This document shows positions 18,481 through 27,552 of a stretch of DNA of 64,000 nt, piece by piece. Origin of the DNA: Prevotella sp. Its GTDB lineage: Bacteria; Bacteroidota; Bacteroidia; Bacteroidales; Bacteroidaceae. Under the pieces are notes generated by a model that worked only from the letters and a program-made list of their open reading frames with translations, was not told the DNA's origin and ran no database searches. Each line of letters starts with the position of its first letter. The first letter of the stretch is position 1. The stretch is from NCBI GenBank assembly GCA_022769825.1, contig JALEJI010000063.1:1-64000 (forward strand). Direction: 5' to 3'. The translations under genes were made by a program, and so were the position numbers.

Positions 18481-19121
18481 ACAGGATACATTTTAAGAAT
18501 GTCGTACCAAACGTTTTTTCAGAGCGTAAGGAGTTAAACTCAGACGTTTGGGCAAACGACATCACTTTTGAGAAAGACAAGCTCTACCTTGTCGAGGCAG
18601 ACTCTGGCAAAGGGAAGAGCACATTCTGCAGTTATATCGTCGGCTATCGTCACGATTATACGGGGCACGTGTATTTCGATGATGCTGATACCATTGATTT
18701 CAGCGTGTCACAATGGGTTGACTCCCGCCGTCACAGCATAAGTCATCTGTTTCAAGAGTTAAGGCTTTTCCCCGAGCTCACGGCGATGGAGAACGTTCAA
18801 ATAAAGAATAAGCTTACAGGATTCAAGTCTGAAAAGCAAATCCTTGAATGGTTCGACATGCTCGGCATTGCCGACAAGGTTAACGCGAAAGCTGGGCTAA
18901 TGTCGTTCGGACAGCAGCAAAGGGTGGCGATGATAAGGTCTCTCGTGCAGCCGTTCGACTTTATCCTTGCCGACGAGCCAATCTCGCATCTTGATGACCG
19001 CAACGCGGAAATAATGGCAAGCATAATGATGGACGAAGCGCATCGACAAGGCGCGGGTGTAATCGTGACAAGTATAGGTAAACACATGAATCTTAACTAT
19101 GAAAGGACGGTGAAGCTATGA
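18477..19121 (+). CDS. ABC transporter ATP-binding protein
   Basis: 214 residues. The Walker A is VEADSGKGKST, with A-D in place of the usual leading Gly. The signature is LMSFGQQQRVA and Walker B is FILADEPISHLD. Although the signature deviates from LSGGQ, the catalytic Glu and the D-loop are present. It overlaps the upstream DUF4836 gene and the downstream permease gene by 4 bp each, so the three are probably one translational unit. It most resembles ATPases paired with FtsX/LolC-type permeases. Confidence 0.9.
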   Translation: MNRIHFKNVVPNVFSERKELNSDVWANDITFEKDKLYLVEADSGKGKSTFCSYIVGYRHDYTGHVYFDDADTIDFSVSQWVDSRRHSISHLFQELRLFPELTAMENVQIKNKLTGFKSEKQILEWFDMLGIADKVNAKAGLMSFGQQQRVAMIRSLVQPFDFILADEPISHLDDRNAEIMASIMMDEAHRQGAGVIVTSIGKHMNLNYERTVKL

Positions 19122-20317
19122 ATCTTGTATGGAAACTTTTACGCCAACACATCAGCGTATCACAGTTCGTGGGCTTTGCTTTCGCTAATCTTTTCGGCCT
19201 GCTTATAGTCTTGCTTGGCTATCAGTTTTACAAGGATGTCTCTCCTGTGTTCACGGGAGAAGACTCATTCATGAAGTCGAACTACATCATTGTAGAGAAA
19301 AAGGTCGGAGTCGGCAATACCCTTTCTGGTCGTTCCAATGCCTTCACCAAGCAGGACATAGACGATATTCGCGCAACTCGTTTTGCCAATAAGCTTGGCG
19401 CGTTCACCTCTACCCAATATACGGTGACCGCTCGCATGGGCATTAGCGGGACCAACATTCTCAATTCTGAGATTTTCCTTGAAAGCATACCGGACGACTT
19501 TGTTGACGCTTCCAATGGAACGTGGAGTTATAAGCCTGGCGAGAAGGTCGTACCCGTGATTTTGCCACGAAGCTATATTGCCATGTACAATTTTGGATTC
19601 GCGCAAAGCCGTTCTCTTCCAAAGATAAGCGATGGCCTTGTTGGAATGATAGACTTTGACATCTTTGTTCAAGGCTCCAATGGCGGCGAATCGTTCAAGG
19701 GTAAGGTCATAGGCTTCTCATCGCGTGTCAGCAGCATCCTTGTGCCTCAAGCGTTCATGGATTGGAGCAATAGCACATTCGCGCCTGGAAAGGACACGGC
19801 TCCGACCAGACTCATCCTTGACCCCGACGGCAGCAAGACTGAGCAGATGACAACCTATTTCGACCGTCATGGCTTTGAAGTGGAGGATGACAAGCTTGAC
19901 GCGGAGAAGACGACATACTTCTTGCGCTTTATGGTAACAATGGTAATGATAGTCGGGCTCGTCATTTCTGTCCTGAGTTTCTATATCCTCATGCTTAGCA
20001 TTTACCTGCTTGTCCAGAAAAACTCCTCAAAGCTTGAAAACCTGTTGCTTATAGGCTACAGCCCACAGCAAGTGGCGCGTCCCTACCAGCTTTTGACCAT
20101 ATTCTTGAATATTGGCGTGCTCGTAGTGGCCCTTGTCGCCATATTCTTCATCAGGGATTATTATGTGGGAGTTATCGATACACTCTTCCCAAATATAGAC
20201 ACTGGGTCGATGCTTCCGTCCATAGCACTTGGCTTCATACTTCTTGTCTTGGTTAGCGTGTGCAACATTATAGCCATCCACCGTAAAATATCAGCAATAT
20301 GGAAGAGAAAAGAGTGA
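19118..20317 (+). CDS. FtsX/MacB-like ABC transporter permease
   Basis: 399 residues. A TM segment near residues 20-42 (FANLFGLLIVLLGYQF) is followed by a large periplasmic domain and three C-terminal TM segments (around residues 268-295, 330-350, 365-385). This topology fits FtsX/LolC/MacB-type permeases that act on periplasmic lipids, peptides or lipoproteins rather than importing solutes. Its 3' end overlaps the RluA gene by 19 bp. Confidence 0.87.
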   Translation: MNLVWKLLRQHISVSQFVGFAFANLFGLLIVLLGYQFYKDVSPVFTGEDSFMKSNYIIVEKKVGVGNTLSGRSNAFTKQDIDDIRATRFANKLGAFTSTQYTVTARMGISGTNILNSEIFLESIPDDFVDASNGTWSYKPGEKVVPVILPRSYIAMYNFGFAQSRSLPKISDGLVGMIDFDIFVQGSNGGESFKGKVIGFSSRVSSILVPQAFMDWSNSTFAPGKDTAPTRLILDPDGSKTEQMTTYFDRHGFEVEDDKLDAEKTTYFLRFMVTMVMIVGLVISVLSFYILMLSIYLLVQKNSSKLENLLLIGYSPQQVARPYQLLTIFLNIGVLVVALVAIFFIRDYYVGVIDTLFPNIDTGSMLPSIALGFILLVLVSVCNIIAIHRKISAIWKRKE

Positions 20318-21207
20318 GCCGACCGTCGTCACGACCAAAGCCAACAGGCAACTTTAAGAGTTACGTCGTTGCCGAACCTTCAAAACTGCTTGATTGGCTT
20401 CTTGCGAATCTGAAAGAGAGCCGAACCAAGATCAAGGCCACTCTCTCTGGACATGGCATCAAGGTCAATGGCAAAATTGTCACCAAGTTCGACTACAAAT
20501 TGCTTCCAGGGATGAAGGTTGAGGTAAGCAAGTCGAAACAAAACATGGAGTTCAGAAATCATTACCTTCGAATCGTGTTTGAGGATCGCTATCTTGTGGT
20601 AGTGGAAAAAAAAACAGGCATTCTCTCCATGGCGGCAGGACATAGCACCTTGAATGTCAAGACGGTACTTGACGAATATTTTCGCCAAAGCCGTCAGCGA
20701 TGCACGGCTCATGTGGTGCATCGGCTTGATCGTGACACAAGTGGACTGATGGTTTACGCAAAGGACAAAGACGTGGAACTTGCCCTTGAGTCAGATTGGC
20801 ACAACATAGTCTTTGACCGTCGCTATGTGGCCGTTCTTTCCGGGGTGATGGAACAAGACAATGGCACCGTAGAGAGCTGGCTTAAAGACAATCGCGCTTA
20901 TTTCACTTACAGCTCGCCATTCGACAATGGTGGCAAGCTCGCCATAACGCATTATCATGTGTTAGATTGTACGGCAGACCATTCTCTTGTCGAGTTCAAG
21001 TTGGAGACAGGCCGCAAGAACCAAATTCGCGTCCATGCCGCCGACTTGGGACACCCCGTTTGTGGAGACGTAAAATATGGCAATGGCGACGACCCTGTGG
21101 GCCGCCTTTGCCTGCATGCTTTCCGCTTGTGTTTTTACCATCCAGTCACCCATCGACCAATGGAATTTGAGACCGACATACCACAGGCTTTCAAGAATTT
21201 GTTTTAA
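20299..21207 (+). CDS. RluA-family 23S/tRNA pseudouridine synthase
   Basis: 302 residues. An S4-like N-terminal domain (about 30-90) precedes the catalytic domain with HRLDRDTSGLMVYAK, whose Asp is the catalytic residue, and a C-terminal GRKNQIRVHAADLGHPVCGD motif. The RNA target cannot be assigned from sequence alone. It begins inside the end of the upstream permease gene. Confidence 0.93.
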   Translation: MEEKRVSRPSSRPKPTGNFKSYVVAEPSKLLDWLLANLKESRTKIKATLSGHGIKVNGKIVTKFDYKLLPGMKVEVSKSKQNMEFRNHYLRIVFEDRYLVVVEKKTGILSMAAGHSTLNVKTVLDEYFRQSRQRCTAHVVHRLDRDTSGLMVYAKDKDVELALESDWHNIVFDRRYVAVLSGVMEQDNGTVESWLKDNRAYFTYSSPFDNGGKLAITHYHVLDCTADHSLVEFKLETGRKNQIRVHAADLGHPVCGDVKYGNGDDPVGRLCLHAFRLCFYHPVTHRPMEFETDIPQAFKNLF

Positions 21208-21248
21208 CAACGAAAATAATAAGTAATACAGACTGAATATTTAATGCC

Positions 21249-21395
21249 ATGACTGATTATATCATTGCCTTAATAGTAATCGTGATAGCTATTGTCGCCA
21301 TTAAGAAAGTCACGACTTGTCTTCTCAAGACCACGATTGGCATCATAGCATTGGCTATCATAGCTTATGTGTTATTCAAGGCTGGCGTGTTTTAA
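21249..21395 (+). CDS. 48-residue hydrophobic membrane protein
   Basis: ATG 21249 to TAA 21393-21395. The peptide starts MTDYIIALIVIVIAIVAIKK, with a short polar centre (KVTTCLLK) and a second hydrophobic run (TIGIIALAIIAYVLF). This predicts two short membrane helices. I recall similar tiny proteins in Bacteroides and Prevotella but know no function. It lies 41 bp after the RluA gene, and the trpB2 promoter starts shortly after it. It is easily missed by gene callers. Confidence 0.6.
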   Translation: MTDYIIALIVIVIAIVAIKKVTTCLLKTTIGIIALAIIAYVLFKAGVF

Positions 21396-21459
21396 CTCCA
21401 TTTTGCAACAATTTGTGCAGATTATCATTAATATCCTTGCGATTTAATGTAAAATGCCA

Positions 21460-21467
21460 TATCTTTG
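21460..21467 (+). promoter_or_regulatory. -7 box for trpB2
   Basis: TATCTTTG, 24 bp before ATG 21492. Confidence 0.6.
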
Positions 21468-21491
21468 CACATAATTTAAATATAGGCTATT

Positions 21492-22862
21492 ATGAAGCAT
21501 CAAAAGAAATTTCTCCTGTCTGAGCAGGACTTACCCACACAATGGTACAACATCCAGGCAGAGATGCCCAATAAGCCAATGCCTCCATTGAATCCAAAGA
21601 CTCATGAGCCATTGACGGCAGAAGACCTTTCCCACATATTCAACATGGAGTGCTCAAAGCAAGAGCTCGACCAAACTCATCCATGGATAGACATTCCAGA
21701 AGAAGTTCAAGAGAAATACGCTTACTATCGTGCCACTCCATTGGTGCGTGCCTACGCTTTCGAACAAGCCATCGGCACACGTGCTCACATATATTTCAAA
21801 AACGAGAGCACGAACCCGTTGGGATCCCACAAGATCAATTCCGCCCTGCCTCAATGTTATTATTGCAAGGAGGAAGGCGACACCAATGTCACCACGGAAA
21901 CAGGAGCCGGACAGTGGGGAGCAGCCCTTTCATACGCAGCAAAACTTTACGGACTTGATGCCGCAGTGTATCAAGTGAAAATAACCATGCAGCAGAAGCC
22001 ATATCGCTCGTACCTTATGCGTACATTCGGTGCAGCAGTGCAAGGTTCACCTTCTATGTCGACACGAGCTGGCAAGGACATCATAACGCGCGACCCTAAC
22101 CATCCAGGTTCTTTAGGGACGGCCATATCCGAGGCCATCGAGCTTGCAACAACCACCCCTGGTTGCAAATACACTCTCGGATCCGTGCTCAATCATGTGG
22201 CCCTGCATCAGACAATCATCGGTTTGGAGGCAGAGAAGCAGATGGAGATGGCAGGTGAATATCCAGACAAGGTGATAGCTTGTTTTGGCGGTGGCAGCAA
22301 CTTTGGCGGCATAGCTTTCCCATTTATGCGTCACGTCTTTGATGGCTCTCATAAGGACACCGAGTTTATCGCTGCGGAACCTGAGAGCTGCCCAAAGCTT
22401 ACGAGGGGAAAATTTGAATACGACTTTGGCGATGAGGCGGGATACACTCCGTTGTTGCCAATGTTCACGCTGGGCCATGACTTCAAGCCGGCCAATATCC
22501 ATGCTGGCGGATTGCGTTACCATGGAGCGGGAGTCATTATCTCGCAATTGGTAAAGGATGGCTATATGCATGGTGTCGACATTCCACAGCTGGATAGTTT
22601 CAAGGCTGGAATGCTCTTTGCGCAAACAGAGGGCATAGTGCCCGCGCCGGAAAGCTGTCATGCCATTGCAGCTACCATCCGCGAGGCACAGCGTGCAAAC
22701 GAGGAAGGCAAGGCACCTGTAATCCTCTTCAATCTGTCTGGCCACGGACTCATTGACATGCCATCATACATGAGTTATATCGATGGCGACCTGGCCAACT
22801 ACCGAGTCACAGACGCGGAAATTGAGAAGAACCTAGAAGAGGTACCATATAAAATAGATTAG
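21492..22862 (+). CDS. trpB: Tryptophan synthase beta chain-like protein, TrpB2 type
   Basis: 456 residues, longer than TrpB1 (about 400), with the N-terminal extension of the TrpB2 group. PLP lysine motif GSHKINSA, TETGAGQWG and the phosphate loop FGGGSNFGG are present. TrpB2 enzymes convert indole and serine to tryptophan. No trpA or other trp gene is nearby, so it may scavenge free indole. The family symbol is used with that caution. Confidence 0.92.
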   Translation: MKHQKKFLLSEQDLPTQWYNIQAEMPNKPMPPLNPKTHEPLTAEDLSHIFNMECSKQELDQTHPWIDIPEEVQEKYAYYRATPLVRAYAFEQAIGTRAHIYFKNESTNPLGSHKINSALPQCYYCKEEGDTNVTTETGAGQWGAALSYAAKLYGLDAAVYQVKITMQQKPYRSYLMRTFGAAVQGSPSMSTRAGKDIITRDPNHPGSLGTAISEAIELATTTPGCKYTLGSVLNHVALHQTIIGLEAEKQMEMAGEYPDKVIACFGGGSNFGGIAFPFMRHVFDGSHKDTEFIAAEPESCPKLTRGKFEYDFGDEAGYTPLLPMFTLGHDFKPANIHAGGLRYHGAGVIISQLVKDGYMHGVDIPQLDSFKAGMLFAQTEGIVPAPESCHAIAATIREAQRANEEGKAPVILFNLSGHGLIDMPSYMSYIDGDLANYRVTDAEIEKNLEEVPYKID

Positions 22863-22869
22863 CATTCAG

Positions 22870-23373
22870 ATGACAGAAGTGACGGTAAAGGGCGCCGCTT
22901 TGAAAGAAGCGGCGCAAAACGGGATGGATGATTTCCTGAAGGTTATCACCGATGCCATTTACGATGCCATCGGAGGAGAGTTGACGGCTACGACAATGTC
23001 GCAACTCAACTCCGACCAGATAACGCTTTTGGCGTATATCATCCTTCGCGACACGGTGATGGATGGTGGCTTCGTTGAATTGATACACAATGGCTACGGT
23101 CCTTTCATCTATCTCAACCCATTTGCAAAGGCTATGCGCAACTGGGGCTTGCGCGACCTATACAAGATAATCAGCGAGACACACCGACTTTTCGGAAAGT
23201 ATCAAGCCGAGATAGAGAAAGACTGCACGCAAGAAGAGTTTGACGCTTTGTATGAGCAGTATCCCGAGTTCGACGATTACGACGATTCATTTGTCGAACA
23301 TGAAGAAGAGTTTACCACGGACATCGCTCACTACGTGGACGATCATTTGGATGACTTTTGCAAGATTTCATAA
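22870..23373 (+). CDS. DMP19-like (DUF4375) protein
   Basis: 167 residues, rich in Asp and Glu at the C-terminus ([15 protein letters not shown]). The central [19 protein letters not shown] matches the DMP19/DUF4375 family. Members have been proposed to be DNA mimics, but the family function is unsettled. Its stop overlaps the smpB start (TAATG), so the two are likely cotranscribed. Confidence 0.8.
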   Translation: MTEVTVKGAALKEAAQNGMDDFLKVITDAIYDAIGGELTATTMSQLNSDQITLLAYIILRDTVMDGGFVELIHNGYGPFIYLNPFAKAMRNWGLRDLYKIISETHRLFGKYQAEIEKDCTQEEFDALYEQYPEFDDYDDSFVEHEEEFTTDIAHYVDDHLDDFCKIS

Positions 23374-23858
23374 TGAATAAGACAGAACAAGAATTGCGCC
23401 GAAAGAGTCCGGTGCAAATACGCAATAAGAAGGCATCGTTTCTATACAATTTCATCGATACCTACACAGCTGGAATAGTGCTCACGGGCACGGAAATAAA
23501 GTCAATCCGGTTGGGTAAGGCATCGCTCGTGGATTCGTTTTGCTTTATCAACAATGGCGAGATTTGGCTAAAAGGCATGAATGTCTCGCCTTATTTCTAT
23601 GGCTCACGCTCAAATGTGCCATCACGCCGCGACCGCAAGTTGCTCCTCAACAAGCGTGAGATACGTCACCTTGCTGAAGACACAAAGACACCTGGCCTTA
23701 CCATTGTGCCAACGTTGCTTTTCATCGACGACAAGGGTAGGGCAAAGGTGGACATTGCCTTATCGCGTGGTAAAAAGGAATACGACAAGCGGCAGACACT
23801 AAAGGAGAAGGAGGATCGCCGTGAGATGGATAGGGCTACAAAGCATTATCGCGTGTAG
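23373..23858 (+). CDS. smpB: SsrA-binding protein
   Basis: 161 residues from ATG 23373, the codon overlapping the preceding [33 protein letters not shown], the [10 protein letters not shown] stretch and the basic C-terminal tail are typical. It binds tmRNA for trans-translation of stalled ribosomes. No tmRNA gene is visible in the window. Confidence 0.96.
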   Translation: MNKTEQELRRKSPVQIRNKKASFLYNFIDTYTAGIVLTGTEIKSIRLGKASLVDSFCFINNGEIWLKGMNVSPYFYGSRSNVPSRRDRKLLLNKREIRHLAEDTKTPGLTIVPTLLFIDDKGRAKVDIALSRGKKEYDKRQTLKEKEDRREMDRATKHYRV

Positions 23859-23980
23859 AATTATCCACTCTGCCACGGTGATAAACACATGAGGTGCCTA
23901 TTATAGTTTATCATTGTTGTCCGCTAAAACTTTTCTGGGCATATAATTGGCTTCCGGGATTTGGCGTAATGCTTTACAGG

Positions 23981-24394
23981 GGCCGCCCCTGCTAAGCATG
24001 TTATACGTACAAAATAGTTTACAAATGGTCGTCTGAGAATCGTTTTTTTTCAACCAAGCCGTCGCTTGCGTGGAAATGACGCGATTATGGACCATTTTAA
24101 TAAGTATCTGATTATCAGAAAATTACATTTTCAAAGGTTTTTCGGCGTTGCAAATTAGCTTAAATGGCGTCGCCGTTACGGTGTTATCGCATCGCCGTTA
24201 CGGTGTAATCGCTTTGCCGTTACGGTGAAATCGCGATGCCGTTACAGTGTAATGGCGACGCGATCACGCCGTAACGCCTAAAATTTTGGGTCGCACAGCC
24301 CCTGACGTGGGTGTCAAAGAACGTAAGGCGACCCTTTTTCCGCTCTGAATGCACCTGCCCGCAAGTGTTAAATTTTGGCAATAATATTTTACAT
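23981..24394 (+). repeat. Dispersed non-coding element, copy 2
   Basis: About 414 bp in the same orientation as copy 3 and inverted relative to copy 1. It contains GGCCGCCCCTGC, GGTCGTCTGAGAATCG, the dyad array at 24176-24274, CCGCTCTGAATG and AAGTGTTAAATTTTGGC, ending in AATAATATTTTACA at about 24380-24393. The left direct repeat is degraded (AAAATAGTTTACA at 24009-24021). Confidence 0.85.
24176..24274. repeat. 22-bp phased dyad array in repeat element copy 2
   Basis: Five TTAC-N3-GTAA-type dyads, some with one mismatch, start at 24176, 24198, 24220, 24242 and 24264, exactly 22 bp apart. The last is in opposite core orientation (TCACGCCGTAA). Confidence 0.85.
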
Positions 24395-24617
24395 TTCTAT
24401 GTGTGCGCATATAGCCATCCATGCGATTTCCACGTTTCAACAAACCTTCAACAAGGCAGAAACCTTGCATAACCATTTTGGGTAATGACGGCCACAAGCA
24501 GCTCTACATGGAAAGCGTCAATGGGGTAATGTTGTAGTTGTTTTATACGCAAACAAAAGTTTTGGCGGACAGAAATAATTTAATATAACCCTAACTGCTT
24601 TTCTCAATTAGATTTTT

Positions 24618-24625
24618 TACCTTTG
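24618..24625 (+). promoter_or_regulatory. -7 box for uvrA
   Basis: TACCTTTG, 16 bp before ATG 24642. It lies outside the inverted-repeat segment, so the insertion left it intact. Confidence 0.6.
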
Positions 24626-24641
24626 CACTAAAATTGGAGTA

Positions 24642-27509
24642 ATGGAAAGAGACAAATATATTGATATCAAAGGCGCTCGCGTAAACAATCTCAAGAACAT
24701 CAGCCTGAAGATTCCACGCAATCGTTTCATAGTCATTACAGGCGTGTCTGGATCGGGCAAGTCGAGCCTTGCCTTCGACACTCTTTATTCTGAAGGCCAA
24801 CGCAGATACGTTGAGAGCCTTTCATCATACGCTCGCCAATTTCTCGGAAGACTGAAAAAGCCGGAATGCGATTATATAAAAGGGCTTCCACCCGCAATAG
24901 CCATCGAGCAGAAGGTCGCGGCACGCAACCCAAGGTCAACATTGGGCACATCCACGGAGATATATGAGTATCTGCGACTGTTATATGCCCGCATTGGCCG
25001 TACATACTCCCCAATAAGTGGTCAAGAGGTAAGAAAAGACACGCCACAAGATGTTGTAGACAAAGTATTATCCATGACAGACGGCACTAAGTTGATGATT
25101 GTGGCACCCATCATCCCGACTGAAGGACGCACGCTTTCACAACAACTGGACACCTTTCTAAAAGAAGGCTTTACGCGTGTCATCGTGAGTGGCGTTACAA
25201 AACATATCGAAGACTTGCTGGAAGACGGACAAGATCTGGAAGCCGATGGCATCTTCCTTGTGGTAGACCGCCTTGGAGTGTCACACGATAAAGACGTGGT
25301 GTCACGCATTACCGATTCGGTGGAGACCGCCATGTATGAAGGCCGCGGAGCGTGCAGGGTCGTTATGATACCGTCGAATCTCAGCTACGATTTCTCTTCA
25401 AGGTTCGAGGCCGATGGCATCACCTTCGAAGAGCCAAACGACAACATGTTCTCTTTCAACTCGCCGGCCGGCGCTTGCCCGGTTTGCGAGGGCTTTGGCA
25501 ATGTCATTGGCGTGGATGAGCGATTGGTGATTCCCAATTCATCGCTCTCTGTCTACGATGGTTGCGTGCAATGCTGGCACGGAGAGAAGATGAAGGAATG
25601 GCAAATGGCGTTTTGCAGAAAGGCGAAAGACGCCAACTTCCCCATATTCACGCCATACTATGAGCTTACGCGTAAACAGAAAGACATGTTGTGGCATGGC
25701 TTCCCGTCGGACACAGGCAAAAACGGTGAACTGAAAGACGACGCTGTTTGCCTTGACGCATTCTTCCGCATGGTGAAGGAAAACCAATACAAGATTCAGT
25801 ACAGGGTGATGATGAGTCGCTACCGTGGCAAGACGGTTTGTCCGGAGTGCCATGGCACGAGACTGAAAAAAGAGGCAACCTGGGTTAAGATAAACGGCCT
25901 TGCCATCACCGACCTTGTGGAAATGCCCGTTGGCAAGTTGAAGACGTGGTTCGACAACCTCACCCTTTCCGAACATGAGCAAAAAATCTCCAAACGCTTG
26001 CTCACCGAAATCCGTTCTCGACTTGGATTTCTCGTGGAGGTGGGCTTGGGATACTTGACGTTAGGCCGACCTGCCAGCACTCTATCGGGCGGAGAGAGCC
26101 AACGCGCGAGATTGACCACTTCGCTTGGATCGCCACTCGTCGGTTCGCTATATATACTTGACGAGCCGAGCATAGGCCTCCACAGTCGTGATACGGATAG
26201 GTTGATAGATGTGCTGCGCAAGCTTCAACAAGAAGGCAATACCGTAATCGTGGTTGAACACGACGAGGGCGTGATGCTCTCCGCCGATTGGCTCATAGAT
26301 GTTGGGCCTGACGCCGGCAGAAATGGAGGTGAAATAGTTTGTGAGATGTGCCCAGCGCCAAAAGACACCGACAAGAATGAGGCTTGGGAGGAAGCTGTCA
26401 AGCGATTCCCAAAGAGTTATACCGTGAAATATCTTGCTGGTGAAGAGAAAATCAGCGTGCCTTCATCTCGTAGACAGTGGAACCAAAGCATTCTGCTGAA
26501 AGGCTGTCGCATGAACAACCTAAAAGGGGTTGACGCTCGTTTTCCCCTAAATGTCCTTACCGCGGTCACTGGCGTTTCCGGTTCTGGCAAGTCGAGCTTG
26601 GTCAAAGGCATTTTGTATCCTGCATTGAAACGCAGGATGAACGAGGTTGCCGATTTGCCAGGCGAATATTCTTCCATGGAAGGCGACTGGACGGCGGTGA
26701 AGCACGTGGAGTTTGTTAACCAAAACCCGATAGGCAAAAGCACTCGTTCGAATCCTGCCACTTACCTGAAGGCTTATGACGCTATACGGCAGGTGTTTGC
26801 CGACCAACCTCTGGCAAAGCAGATGGGATTCACGCCACAATACTTTTCCTTCAACGCCGAGGGTGGCCGATGTGAGGAGTGCAAGGGCGCGGGCGTGATA
26901 ACGGTGGAGATGCAATTCATGGCTGACCTAACGCTTACTTGTGAGGCTTGTCATGGTAAAAGGTTCAAGAAGGAGATTCTCGATGTAAAGTATCATGACA
27001 AGAACATAGACGACGTATTAAACATGACCGTTGACGAGGCCATTGACTTCTTCTCGCAACATGATGAGAAGACAGTGGTTAGCCGTCTGTTGCCCTTGCA
27101 AAAGGTCGGACTGGGGTACATACAGCTCGGACAGAATTCATCAACGCTCTCAGGGGGCGAGAACCAAAGGGTGAAACTTGCTTATTTCATCGGGCAGGAA
27201 AAACAGGAGCCGACGCTATTCATGTTTGATGAGCCAACCACAGGCTTGCACTTTCATGACATTTCCAAACTGCTGGGAGCCTTCAACGAACTTATCCAGC
27301 GAGGACATACCGTAATAGTGATTGAGCACAACTTGGACGTGGTGAAAAACGCCGATTGGGTTATAGACATGGGACCGGATGGCGGAAACGCTGGCGGAAG
27401 CATTGTCGCCGAGGGAACTCCAGAGCAAATCGCGTCTTGCAAAGACAGCGCTACAGGTAAGTACCTTGCCCAAAAACTTAAACTTTTTTGTACTACCAAA
27501 AACGCGTGA
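24642..27509 (+). CDS. uvrA: Excinuclease ABC subunit A
   Basis: 955 residues, full length. Two ABC modules: Walker A GVSGSGKSS near residue 31 and again near residue 645, with signatures LSGGESQRARL and LSGGENQRVKL. Zinc-binding cysteines are seen in CPVCEGFG, CPECHGTR and in CEECKGAG paired with CEACHGKR. It recognises DNA lesions with UvrB in nucleotide excision repair. Confidence 0.98.
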   Translation: MERDKYIDIKGARVNNLKNISLKIPRNRFIVITGVSGSGKSSLAFDTLYSEGQRRYVESLSSYARQFLGRLKKPECDYIKGLPPAIAIEQKVAARNPRSTLGTSTEIYEYLRLLYARIGRTYSPISGQEVRKDTPQDVVDKVLSMTDGTKLMIVAPIIPTEGRTLSQQLDTFLKEGFTRVIVSGVTKHIEDLLEDGQDLEADGIFLVVDRLGVSHDKDVVSRITDSVETAMYEGRGACRVVMIPSNLSYDFSSRFEADGITFEEPNDNMFSFNSPAGACPVCEGFGNVIGVDERLVIPNSSLSVYDGCVQCWHGEKMKEWQMAFCRKAKDANFPIFTPYYELTRKQKDMLWHGFPSDTGKNGELKDDAVCLDAFFRMVKENQYKIQYRVMMSRYRGKTVCPECHGTRLKKEATWVKINGLAITDLVEMPVGKLKTWFDNLTLSEHEQKISKRLLTEIRSRLGFLVEVGLGYLTLGRPASTLSGGESQRARLTTSLGSPLVGSLYILDEPSIGLHSRDTDRLIDVLRKLQQEGNTVIVVEHDEGVMLSADWLIDVGPDAGRNGGEIVCEMCPAPKDTDKNEAWEEAVKRFPKSYTVKYLAGEEKISVPSSRRQWNQSILLKGCRMNNLKGVDARFPLNVLTAVTGVSGSGKSSLVKGILYPALKRRMNEVADLPGEYSSMEGDWTAVKHVEFVNQNPIGKSTRSNPATYLKAYDAIRQVFADQPLAKQMGFTPQYFSFNAEGGRCEECKGAGVITVEMQFMADLTLTCEACHGKRFKKEILDVKYHDKNIDDVLNMTVDEAIDFFSQHDEKTVVSRLLPLQKVGLGYIQLGQNSSTLSGGENQRVKLAYFIGQEKQEPTLFMFDEPTTGLHFHDISKLLGAFNELIQRGHTVIVIEHNLDVVKNADWVIDMGPDGGNAGGSIVAEGTPEQIASCKDSATGKYLAQKLKLFCTTKNA

Positions 27510-27525
27510 AATGAAATGTTTTAGC

Positions 27526-27533
27526 TAACTTTG
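27526..27533 (+). promoter_or_regulatory. -7 box for the MBL-fold hydrolase gene
   Basis: TAACTTTG, 19 bp before ATG 27553. Confidence 0.55.
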
Positions 27534-27552
27534 TAACTAAATTACAAAAAAT

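Larger units (their letters stand above)
23918..24571. mobile_element. Inverted-repeat-bounded segment, possible IS remnant or MITE-like insertion
   Basis: TGTCCGCTAAAACTTTT at 23918-23934 is repeated in inverted form at 24555-24571 (AAAAGTTTTGGCGGACA, one mismatch over 17 bp). The two ends bound a 654-bp segment without a convincing ORF that encloses repeat element copy 2. This looks like the ends of an insertion sequence whose interior is lost or replaced. No target-site duplication is obvious. It separates smpB from uvrA. Confidence 0.6.

Noticed and set aside
24264..24497. 77-codon minus-strand frame as a gene in the repeat region
   Set aside because: It straddles the edge of the repeat element, has no start signal or conserved motif, and is absent from the other copies.
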